From SIG607 sp045605385 (GTDB lineage: Bacteria > Bacillota > Clostridia > Oscillospirales > Acutalibacteraceae), in NCBI GenBank assembly GCA_045605385.1, contig JAZUPW010000041.1:1-14102 (forward strand): a stretch of DNA of 14,102 nucleotides, given 5' to 3'. This document shows positions 1 to 6,284 of this stretch, piece by piece; position 1 is the stretch's first letter, and each line of letters starts with the position of its first letter. Below the pieces are notes generated by a model. It saw only the letters and a program-made list of their open reading frames with translations. It was not told where the DNA came from and did no database searches. A program made the position numbers and the translations under genes.

Positions 1-732
1 GGTCTTGGCGGTGAGCTTGACTTCATTATTTCGGGCGGTGCGCCCATCGATCAGCAGATCATAGACCGCTTTGATTCCTACGGCATCAAGATCATGAACG
101 GCTACGGCATTTCAGAATGCTCGCCCGTTGTTAGCGTCAACCGCCGCTATCACTACCGCGCAGGCAGTATCGGCCAGGCACTCCCCGAGGTCAAGGTCAA
201 GATCGATATCCCCGACGAGAACGGCGAGGGTGAGATCTGCGTGCAGGGCGACATCGTCATGCTCGGCTACTACAATATGCCCGAAGAAACCGAAAAGGCA
301 ATCGTTGATGGCTGGTTCCACACAGGCGACCTCGGTTATGTTGACAAGAAGGGTCATTATTATATTTCGGGCAGAAGCAAGAATGTTATCGTTACAAACA
401 ACGGTAAGAACATCTATCCCGAAGAACTTGAATATCATCTCGGAACAGATATCCGTGTTGGTGAAAGCATGGTTATTGAAGATGAAAACAGCAAGGGCGA
501 ACCCATTGTTGCCGCAAGAATCTTCCCCAACTTTGAAGAACTCAAAGAAAGATACGGCAAGGATGAAAACGAATTCACCGACGAAGAACTTCACGACATT
601 ATGGGTGAGGTTGTTGATAATGTCAACAGCAATCTTCCTCCCTATAAGAAGATTGTTGATTTCAAAATCAGAAGAACCGAGTTCATCAAGAACACAACTT
701 CAAAAATCCTCAGACATAAGAATAAAGACTAA
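1..732 (+). CDS. Long-chain acyl-CoA synthetase / AMP-forming ligase, C-terminal 243 residues (5' end outside window)
   Basis: The reading frame is open from base 1, so this is the 3' part of a longer gene. ANL-superfamily motifs appear in order in the visible fragment: SGGAPI near residue 11, the adenylate-binding GYGISECSP near 34-42, GWFHTGDLG near 104-112, the hinge SGRSKN near 123, and GKNIYPEELE near 135. The catalytic lysine of the mobile C-terminal domain is in NTTSKILR (about residue 235). The family activates carboxylic acids as acyl-adenylates and passes them to CoA. The short spacing and the YGISECSPV form resemble long-chain fatty acid CoA ligases (FadD/FAA1-like) more than acetyl-CoA synthetases, but the substrate cannot be read. 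An odd feature is that GC is about 56% in bases 1-300 and about 40% in 361-720, a sharp drop inside one gene. It ends 6 bp before a strong hairpin. Confidence 0.93.
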   Translation, partial: GLGGELDFIISGGAPIDQQIIDRFDSYGIKIMNGYGISECSPVVSVNRRYHYRAGSIGQALPEVKVKIDIPDENGEGEICVQGDIVMLGYYNMPEETEKAIVDGWFHTGDLGYVDKKGHYYISGRSKNVIVTNNGKNIYPEELEYHLGTDIRVGESMVIEDENSKGEPIVAARIFPNFEELKERYGKDENEFTDEELHDIMGEVVDNVNSNLPPYKKIVDFKIRRTEFIKNTTSKILRHKNKD

Positions 733-738
733 AACAGT

Positions 739-766
739 AAGAGCCTTCGGAAATCCGAAGGCTCTT
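739..766. terminator. Bidirectional Rho-independent terminator between the acyl-CoA synthetase and trpB
   Basis: A perfect 12-bp stem (AAGAGCCTTCGG / CCGAAGGCTCTT) encloses an AAAT loop. It is followed by a T-rich tract on the plus strand and by A-rich sequence on the other side, so it can stop both convergent transcripts. The trpB stop codon lies 5 bp away. Confidence 0.93.
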
Positions 767-770
767 ATTT

Positions 771-1988
771 TTATCTGATACCGTAGTTTTCAATGATATA
801 GTCCATATCCTTATCGCCTCTGCCGGAGAGATTGATAAGAACACTGCCCTTGCCCATTTCTTTAGCAAGTTTCATACCGTATGCAACGGCGTGGGAACTT
901 TCAATTGCAGGAATAATACCTTCAAGTCGCGAAAGAGTAAAGAATGCGTCAATGGTGTCATCATCGCCAACAACGTCGTACTTAACTCTGCCGAGTTCGT
1001 GTAAAAATGCGTGTTCGGGGCCGCATGAAGCATAATCAAGACCGCTTGCACCTGAATATACGCGGGCGGGATCGCCCTTTTCATCTTTAAGCATAATACT
1101 GTTAAAGCCGTGCATAACGCCTTCGCTGCCGTACTGAAGCGATGCGGCGTGGTCACCCATTTTTGTGCCCCTGCCAAGAGGTTCAATACCGTAAATATCA
1201 ACGGGATCATTTAAAAATCCTGCAAAGAAGCCTGCCGAGTTAGAACCGCCGCCTACACAGGCAACAACGGCATCGGGCAATTCGCCTGTCATTTCAACGA
1301 ACTGTTCTCTTGCTTCAAAACCAACAACGCTTTGGAATTCTCTTACCATCATTGGGAAAGGATGCGGTCCCACAACGCTGCCTATACAGTAAATGCTGTT
1401 CTGGTAATCTTTAGCATAGGCTTCAAATGCGGCGTCTACCGCTTCCTTTAAGGTAGCAAGACCGTGGGTTACTTCCACAACGTTTGCACCCAAAATTTTC
1501 ATTCTTGCAACGTTGGGAGCCTGTTTCTTTATATCAACACTTCCCATATAAACGTCGCATTCAAGACCGAAGTATGCGGCTGCGGTTGCAATAGCAACAC
1601 CGTGCTGACCTGCGCCTGTTTCGGCAATAAGTTTTTTCTTGCCCATATACTTTGCAAGAAGCGCTTCGCCCATACAGTGGTTAAGTTTATGAGCGCCTGT
1701 ATGGTTAAGGTCTTCACGCTTTACATAAAGTTGAACGTTGCCAAGTTTATTTGAAAGGCGTTCAAGGTGAGAAATTGGTGTAGGTCTGCCCTGAAATTCT
1801 TTTCTGATACGGCGAAGTTCATCTATAAACTTTCTTGATTTACAAATTGTAAAATATGCTTCGGTGATTTCGTTCATAGCCTTTTTAAGGTCATCGTTAA
1901 CGTAAGCGCCGCCGTATTTACCAAAGTAACCGTCATCATTAGGATAATTTTTTAAATAAGTATCAAAGTCAATTCCGTTAAAAACCAT
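771..1988 (-). CDS. trpB: Tryptophan synthase beta chain, stand-alone
   Basis: PLP enzyme that condenses indole with L-serine to L-tryptophan. The 405 residues match the family length. PLP Lys101 lies in HTGAHKLNH, catalytic Glu123 in IAETGAGQHG, the phosphate loop GGGSN is at 246-250, and the C-terminal SGRGDKD (Ser388) contacts the cofactor ring. The start was chosen at ATG 1988, 8 nt after GGAGG. An upstream TTG at 2003 would put that ribosome binding site inside the gene. No trpA or other trp gene is adjacent, so the protein may salvage free indole or pair with a distant TrpA. The usual HKINN after the PLP lysine region reads HKLNH here. It is preceded by a Trp-specific T-box, which fits tryptophan-limited induction, and it is the last gene of the minus-strand block. 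Confidence 0.95.
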   Translation of the reverse strand: MVFNGIDFDTYLKNYPNDDGYFGKYGGAYVNDDLKKAMNEITEAYFTICKSRKFIDELRRIRKEFQGRPTPISHLERLSNKLGNVQLYVKREDLNHTGAHKLNHCMGEALLAKYMGKKKLIAETGAGQHGVAIATAAAYFGLECDVYMGSVDIKKQAPNVARMKILGANVVEVTHGLATLKEAVDAAFEAYAKDYQNSIYCIGSVVGPHPFPMMVREFQSVVGFEAREQFVEMTGELPDAVVACVGGGSNSAGFFAGFLNDPVDIYGIEPLGRGTKMGDHAASLQYGSEGVMHGFNSIMLKDEKGDPARVYSGASGLDYASCGPEHAFLHELGRVKYDVVGDDDTIDAFFTLSRLEGIIPAIESSHAVAYGMKLAKEMGKGSVLINLSGRGDKDMDYIIENYGIR

Positions 1989-2036
1989 TTTTATTTCCTC
2001 CAAAAAAATTAGTGTTGTTTATTTAAGTGCTGATTT

Positions 2037-2055
2037 CGCCATCGTTTTGTTAAAA
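2037..2055. repeat. Short repeat, copy A (trpB leader)
   Basis: CGCCATCGTTTTGTTAAAA lies between the T-box terminator and the trpB ribosome binding site. It matches the copy at 5108-5126 in 17 of 19 bases, in the same orientation, and both lie just upstream of a minus-strand gene. The function is unknown and the match could be chance. Confidence 0.4.
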
Positions 2056-2082
2056 GAAACATAAAAAACAACCTTTCAAAAT

Positions 2083-2345
2083 TAAAATCCCGAATCGGAA
2101 TAACCGATTCGGGACGAATTTTATAATCCGCGGTACCACCCAAATTCGTTTGAAAACCAAACGCACTTTCGCGCACATAACAATACGCTATTCGCTGTAA
2201 CGGGCGACACCCGTTTCCCCTACTAAAGATAATCTTTTTCGGTTCACCCTTGTAAGTCCATTCGTTTTCCTTGCTTTATCGGACTTTCACCACCGCCGAC
2301 TCTCTGAAAAAGTTACAGAAACTACTACTCTTACGCACCAGTTTA
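2083..2345 (-). promoter_or_regulatory. T-box riboswitch, tryptophan specifier, controlling trpB
   Basis: The minus strand carries the T-box sequence GGGTGGTACCGCGG (2128-2141), followed by GTCCC able to form the antiterminator. A 10-bp terminator, CCCGAATCGG / CCGATTCGGG (2089-2113), ends in a T-rich tract. Stem I folds by eye: GUAAG pairs with CUUAC at the base, GUUU with AAAC above it, and an AGAGAG region lies further up. This leaves GAAUGGA on the 3' side of the specifier loop with loop-E-like AGUAGUA opposite. The specifier is therefore UGG (plus 2258-2260), tryptophan, matching trpB. The AACGGG...CCCGUUACAG segment fits stem III. The tRNA-binding bulge is UGGU, which formally pairs with discriminator A73, whereas bacterial tRNA-Trp usually has G73 (G-U wobble possible). 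Confidence 0.95.
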
Positions 2346-2359
2346 AAAACTATATTTAA

Positions 2360-2388
2360 AGTATATGACTAATAAAAGATTTTGTCAA
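2360..2388 (-). promoter_or_regulatory. Sigma-A promoter of the T-box-trpB transcript
   Basis: On the minus strand TTGACA (2383-2388) and TATACT (2360-2365) are separated by exactly 17 bp. The predicted start is near 2350-2353, just before T-box stem I. The promoter begins about 9 bp after the stop codon of the MGMT-like gene. Confidence 0.88.
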
Positions 2389-2396
2389 GTAAAAAT

Positions 2397-2723
2397 TTAG
2401 GGTTCCCATAAATATTTATCTAAATCCACAAAACCGTCTTTTACCTCTACACCTTCGTTTTCAAGCAACATCGCCTGTGCGTTTTCACCGCCGAAAACAA
2501 AGGCGGCAGCCAAGCGTCCCTGCTTATTTACTACCCTATGGCAAGGAATATTTTTAGGATCAGGATTACCGTGAAGCGCATAACCCACTACCTGTGACCA
2601 ACGTGGATTTCCAGCCATTGCGGCAACTCTGCCGTAGGTAGTAACTTTGCCTTTCGGTATTTGCTTTACAACGGCATAAATTTTAGCGAAGGTATTACCG
2701 TTTTCAGTCTTCATCTTCTTCAT
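2397..2723 (-). CDS. Short MGMT-family protein (alkylated-DNA methyltransferase domain only)
   Basis: This is a small protein (108 residues from this start) made only of the DNA-binding/active-site domain of O6-alkylguanine-DNA alkyltransferases, without the N-terminal domain of Ogt or Ada. The helix-turn-helix region reads IPKGKVTTYGRVAAMAG and the acceptor site is IPCHRVV, so the cysteine that alkyltransferase-like proteins replace with Trp is kept. The segment after it (LAAAFVFGGENAQ) lacks the usual GYAGG-type loop of Ogt, so it may be a damage sensor, a weak methyltransferase or a specialised enzyme. Candidate starts are GTG 2735 and ATG 2726, 2723 or 2714; 2723 was chosen for its 6-nt spacing from GAGG. 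It overlaps the 3' end of the upstream CNNM gene, implying translational coupling. Confidence 0.85.
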   Translation of the reverse strand: MKKMKTENGNTFAKIYAVVKQIPKGKVTTYGRVAAMAGNPRWSQVVGYALHGNPDPKNIPCHRVVNKQGRLAAAFVFGGENAQAMLLENEGVEVKDGFVDLDKYLWEP

Positions 2724-4008
2724 CATCTTCCTCACGAATTTCTACACCAAGGCGTTCTATTCGGTTGTTATCGTAAGAAAGTACTGTTACGGTGAGGTTA
2801 CGGAAGTCAAAACTGCTTCCCTCTTCAACTTCGCCCTCAAGACAGTCGGTTGCCCAACCGCCTAAAGTTACGTTGGCATCATCGAATTCATCTTCTTCAT
2901 CTTCATCGTCGTGCTCAATATCAATATCAAGTTCATCGAAGAAGTCGAAAATTCGCATATCTCCCAAGGCTTCAAAATGGGTTTCATCAATAACGGTAAA
3001 TTCTTCTTCAACCTCGTCAGATTCATCCCAGATGTCACCGACAAGCTGTTCAAGAACGTCTTCCATTGTTAGTATACCCATTGTTCCGCCGTATTCATCA
3101 AGCACTACAACCATGTGCCTGTTAACCTCGCGCATTTTATCAAGCACGTCGGGCATAGGCATTGTTTTATGAACAAAAATAGGTTCGTTTAACAGTTCTC
3201 TTATATGCACCTTTTCGTTATCTGAATCGGCAAGAGCTCTGTAAAATTTATTAAGGTGCAAAATACCTATAATTTTATCGGGAGTATCCTCATAAACAGG
3301 TATTCTTGTATAAGGAGATTCAAGCAATATCTGCCTGTTTTTATCAAAAGAATCTCTTATATCTATTGCAACCATATCAACACGCGGAGTAAGTACCTCA
3401 TAAGCCAAAACTTCGTTAAAGTCAAGCGCATTTTGTAACAGGTCACACTGTTCTTCATCAAGTACGCCTTCATCCTCAACAATATCAAGCACTGTTTCAA
3501 GGTCGTCTTCGCTTATTGTATCGGTATCGCCTACCTTATTTTTATATATAGGCGAAAGAACTTTCATAAGACCGTCTATAATTAACGTTACGGGACGCAA
3601 CAGCCAAAAAACGGCATAAATAGGCAAACTTACAAAACGGCAGAAACCTTCGGGGATTTTCTTTGCAATTATTTTAGGAAAAATTTCACCGAAAGTAAGC
3701 ACTATAAGAGTCATAGCCACGGTGGCAACCCACGAATAATCATCGTTTCCGCCAAATATTGCTATAACCAACACAGTTGCCAAAGCCGATGCCGAGTTGT
3801 TAACCAGATTATTACCTATAAGTATTGCAGAAAGGGTAGATTCATAATGTTCCTTTATATAAACCGACGTTCTGCCAACTAAATTATCCTTTTCTTCGCT
3901 GTAAGCTTTAAGTCTTGAAATATTTGCCGCGGCATACGCCGTTTCGGTGCCCGAAAAGAATGCCGAAATAACCATTAGTATGGCAATACAAATAATTTCT
4001 GTAATCAT
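2704..4008 (-). CDS. CNNM/CorC (HlyC) family membrane protein with CBS pair and C-terminal CorC domain
   Basis: 434 residues in the canonical order. An N-terminal DUF21/CNNM membrane domain (about 1-175) carries SGTETAYAAAN, IGNNLVNNSASALATVL and FGEIFPK. Two CBS domains follow (about 200-330), ending in EYGGTMGILTMEDVLEQLVGDIWDE, and then a CorC_HlyC transporter-associated domain (about 335-425). The family is linked to Mg2+ (or Co2+) efflux and Mg2+ homeostasis; older annotations call it hemolysin C. The CorC domain has a strongly acidic insertion (DIEHDDEDEEDEFDD) and the protein ends in an acidic tail. ATG 4008 overlaps the TGA of the upstream homologue by 4 bp, with AGGAGG 10 nt upstream. 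The two proteins are similar throughout their shared part and probably arose by duplication. Confidence 0.92.
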   Translation of the reverse strand: MITEIICIAILMVISAFFSGTETAYAAANISRLKAYSEEKDNLVGRTSVYIKEHYESTLSAILIGNNLVNNSASALATVLVIAIFGGNDDYSWVATVAMTLIVLTFGEIFPKIIAKKIPEGFCRFVSLPIYAVFWLLRPVTLIIDGLMKVLSPIYKNKVGDTDTISEDDLETVLDIVEDEGVLDEEQCDLLQNALDFNEVLAYEVLTPRVDMVAIDIRDSFDKNRQILLESPYTRIPVYEDTPDKIIGILHLNKFYRALADSDNEKVHIRELLNEPIFVHKTMPMPDVLDKMREVNRHMVVVLDEYGGTMGILTMEDVLEQLVGDIWDESDEVEEEFTVIDETHFEALGDMRIFDFFDELDIDIEHDDEDEEDEFDDANVTLGGWATDCLEGEVEEGSSFDFRNLTVTVLSYDNNRIERLGVEIREEDDEEDED

Positions 4009-5042
4009 TCTTCTGCCACCTCCTGATCGTTTTCGTCATATATCTGACCGACAAGAGTTTCAAGTATATCTTCTACCGTAACTATACCAAGAATTTCATC
4101 GTCACGGTTGCGTATTATAGCAAGATTACGGCGATGAGCGCTTAAATGACGAAGCATTTCATCAAGCGGTTTGTCCTCGTTGCAATAAAAAGGACGGTCC
4201 ATAACACTTGCTAAAACCACGTTTTTTCTTTTGCTTATGTAAGCCTTAAAGAAACTTCTTATACGTAAAATACCCTTTACATCGCCGTTTCTTGCAACAA
4301 CAGGAAGTCTTGAATGCTTACATTCTTTTAACATTTCGGCAATCTGTTCGGTTTTCATACCCGAAGAAACCTTTATAACGTCTTCCCAAGGTATAATAAT
4401 ATCAGATACCGATTTATTGGAAAATTTCATTGCGCTGCTTACAAGTTTTGCGGTGTCTTCATCGAAATCGTTATCGGAATCGTCAAGCGAATCCACAATA
4501 TCCTGAAGTTCATCTTCCGTAACAGTAGGTTCTTCCTTTGTGTTTTTAAGGAAAAATCTTGCTACTGTTCCGCTTATAGCATTAAAAATTAACGTAAGCG
4601 GTGTAAGCAGGGTTGATGTAATAACAAGAATACCGCCAACTGCAGTAAGATACTTTTCGCTGCAAGCCTTGGCAAAAGTTTTCGGTAAAATCTCGCCAAA
4701 AAGAATAATAACTACAGTAGTGGCAAAAGTGGCAATTGTAACAGCAGTTGCCTTGCTGACACTTTCACTTGCATTTGCAAATGAAGAAGCAAGAACTGTT
4801 GCTAACGTAGCACAGCTTATGTTTACAATATTGTTTGCAATAAGCAGTACCGTAAGCGTTTCATCGAACTCTTCAATAAGTTTTAAGGCTCTCTTTGCTT
4901 TTTTATCTCCGTTTTCGGCGTTTGTCATAATGTGTATTTTATTTACAGAACAAAGTGACATTTCCGAAGCCGAGAAAAAGGCTGAAGCAAATATCAGAAA
5001 CGCAAAACATAAAATATAGCCTATAGTACTCCCGTCAGGCAT
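4005..5042 (-). CDS. CNNM/CorC family membrane protein with CBS pair, lacking the CorC domain
   Basis: 345 residues from ATG 5042. The DUF21/CNNM membrane domain (about 1-175) has SASEMSLCSVN, IANNIVNISCATLATVL and FGEILPK. A CBS pair ends at VTVEDILETLVGQIYDEND, and the protein stops there with no CorC_HlyC domain, unlike the next gene. The unequal pair suggests a heterodimer in which only one subunit has the C-terminal domain, which is inference. Membrane helices flank an Ala/Thr-rich core. Start choice is uncertain: AGGAG at 5056-5060 lies 13 nt before ATG 5042, and an in-frame TTG (5051) is only 4 nt from it. It is first in the transcript made from the promoter at 5321-5349, behind a structured leader. 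Confidence 0.9.
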   Translation of the reverse strand: MPDGSTIGYILCFAFLIFASAFFSASEMSLCSVNKIHIMTNAENGDKKAKRALKLIEEFDETLTVLLIANNIVNISCATLATVLASSFANASESVSKATAVTIATFATTVVIILFGEILPKTFAKACSEKYLTAVGGILVITSTLLTPLTLIFNAISGTVARFFLKNTKEEPTVTEDELQDIVDSLDDSDNDFDEDTAKLVSSAMKFSNKSVSDIIIPWEDVIKVSSGMKTEQIAEMLKECKHSRLPVVARNGDVKGILRIRSFFKAYISKRKNVVLASVMDRPFYCNEDKPLDEMLRHLSAHRRNLAIIRNRDDEILGIVTVEDILETLVGQIYDENDQEVAEE

Positions 5043-5107
5043 AAAAGCCAACCATCTCCTATACGCAACCACGGACAACCCAAACCTGATTTTAAAGAGT
5101 GAATTCC

Positions 5108-5126
5108 CGCCATTGCTTTGTTAAAA
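5108..5126. repeat. Short repeat, copy B (CNNM leader)
   Basis: CGCCATTGCTTTGTTAAAA differs from copy A at 2037-2055 at two positions, both C/T changes. Both copies occupy the distal part of a 5' leader on the minus strand. Confidence 0.4.
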
Positions 5127-5131
5127 TACTC

Positions 5132-5313
5132 GTTAATCCGACAGGATTAACTGTGTTTGGTGCCTCGCACTGACAAAAATTCCCTCCTTTAAAATTCTGC
5201 GACATAAAATAAGCAAAATTAAGGGATTTTAAAGTACGAAGGCATAATAAGCAAACTAATAACTTTACCACAGCCCTGCCTTTTAGGCAGATTCGGGTTA
5301 TCCGCGTTTGCTT
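5132..5313 (-). promoter_or_regulatory. Structured 5' leader RNA of unknown class upstream of the CNNM genes
   Basis: This region between smsB and the CNNM genes (5043-5354) has no real protein gene and is rich in structure. The 5' domain (5249-5313) is closed by a perfect 8-bp helix, AAGCAAAC / GUUUGCUU, that begins at the predicted transcription start. Inside are GAUAAC / GUUAUU and a CUGCC-UAAAA-GGCAG hairpin, separated by asymmetric loops. Downstream, AAUUUUGC / GCAGAAUU (8 bp; 5213-5220 with 5193-5200) competes with CUUUAAAAU / AUUUUAAAG (9 bp; 5226-5234 with 5187-5195). The latter pairs the first bases of an AAAGGAGGG ribosome binding site. An 8-bp hairpin GTTAATCC-TGTC-GGATTAAC (5132-5151) follows. 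A 9-codon ORF (TTG 5176 to TAA 5147) begins 8 nt after AGGAGG. I could not match it to M-box, ydaO, yybP-ykoY, NiCo or other riboswitch consensuses from memory. Confidence 0.6.
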
Positions 5314-5320
5314 AAAAGAT

Positions 5321-5349
5321 ATAATAGTACAAAAGTTTTAATTTGTCAA
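5321..5349 (-). promoter_or_regulatory. Sigma-A promoter of the CNNM leader transcript
   Basis: TTGACA (5344-5349) and TATTAT (5321-5326) on the minus strand are spaced 17 bp. The start is expected near 5313-5315. The -35 box lies 5 bp after the smsB stop codon, with no terminator in between. Confidence 0.85.
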
Positions 5350-5354
5350 ATGTC

Positions 5355-6272
5355 TTATTTCAAAAAACCGTTAACAATTTGTTCTTCGGCTTCTTGTTCG
5401 CTTAATCCCAACGTCATAAGTTTCATAAGTTGTTCGCCTGCAATTTTTCCTATTGCCGCTTCGTGAATAAGAGAAGCATCAATATGGTTTGCAGTAACTT
5501 CGGGAATAGCGCTTACCTGCGCGTTATCCATAATAATGGCATCACATTCAGTATGGCTGTAACAACGTGTATTACCGTTTATTCTTGAAGTAAACACCTG
5601 TTTTGAAGAATCTTTGGCAACCGAACGCGAAATAACGTTGGCGCTGGAATCTTCGCCGTCAAGGTCAACGGTAAATTCGGTAGTAGCCACCTGATTACCG
5701 TGGGTCATTAATTTTTCTTTAATAATTACACAGGCGCCCGCTTTAAGACGCGCAGTTGTAATACGGTTGGTTGAATCAATACCCTTTATCTGAACAGTAT
5801 CCATTTCCAAAGAACCGTTTTCATCTATTTCTATAACGGTGGTAGGATTCATTACCCTTTGACCGTTGCCGTCACCGTCGCCGTAATGTTTTTCAACGTA
5901 ACGCACTTTAGAATTTTTACCAATATGGAAAGTATGAATACCGTCGTGCTGAGAAGTTTGATCTCCGCAATTGTGAATACCGCAACCCGCAATTATAAGC
6001 ACGTCGCAATCCTCACCGATATAAAAATCGTTATAAACGTTTTCTTTAATACCGCTTTCAGATATTATAACAGGAATATGCACACTTTCATTTTTTGTGC
6101 CGGAAGCAATAATAATATCAATTCCGTTTTTATCTTCCTTAGTAACAATATCAATATTCTTCGTGGTATTTCTTGCTTCTGATTTTCCGTTTGCACGTAT
6201 ATTGTAAGCACCTGTTGGGATATCGTGAAGGTCGGCAACCGCTTCAAGCATTTTTTTCTTTATTGCATCCAT
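5355..6272 (-). CDS. SufB/SufD-like Fe-S cluster scaffold of the minimal SUF-like system (SmsB-like)
   Basis: 305 residues, far shorter than SufB (about 470), comprising essentially the beta-helix core and C-terminal helical region without the SufB N-terminal domain. Residues matching the essential SufB pair are present: Cys243 in CYSHTECDA, which aligns with the scaffold cysteine, and His270-Glu271 in LIHEAAIGKI. The C-terminal LMTLGLSEQEAEEQIVNGF is the typical SufBD ending that docks SufC. An additional cysteine cluster (Cys89, 97, 102) sits mid-protein. ATG 6272 is 8 nt from AGGAGG, which overlaps the smsC stop codon. With SmsC it probably builds Fe-S clusters in the cytoplasm. No SufS, SufU or SufD is adjacent, which fits the two-gene SMS arrangement known from archaea and some anaerobic bacteria. 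Confidence 0.88.
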   Translation of the reverse strand: MDAIKKKMLEAVADLHDIPTGAYNIRANGKSEARNTTKNIDIVTKEDKNGIDIIIASGTKNESVHIPVIISESGIKENVYNDFYIGEDCDVLIIAGCGIHNCGDQTSQHDGIHTFHIGKNSKVRYVEKHYGDGDGNGQRVMNPTTVIEIDENGSLEMDTVQIKGIDSTNRITTARLKAGACVIIKEKLMTHGNQVATTEFTVDLDGEDSSANVISRSVAKDSSKQVFTSRINGNTRCYSHTECDAIIMDNAQVSAIPEVTANHIDASLIHEAAIGKIAGEQLMKLMTLGLSEQEAEEQIVNGFLK

Positions 6273-6284
6273 TTTGCCGTCCTC

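Noticed and set aside
112..594. Long minus-strand and shifted plus-strand open frames inside the acyl-CoA synthetase
   Set aside because: They lie fully under a gene with clear conserved motifs and have no family signature or ribosome binding site.
1989..2003. Longer trpB start at TTG 2003
   Set aside because: The five extra codons are the GGAGG ribosome binding site itself; ATG 1988 has ideal spacing.
2017..2043. Small ORF MAKSALK in the trpB leader
   Set aside because: No ribosome binding site, only seven codons and no Trp codon; the T-box already explains regulation.
5043..5354. M-box, ydaO, yybP-ykoY, NiCo, cobalamin or T-box identity for the CNNM leader
   Set aside because: None of the conserved sequence blocks I remember for these classes is present; one GCGGAUAACC string recalls preQ1-II but the rest of that pseudoknot is missing.
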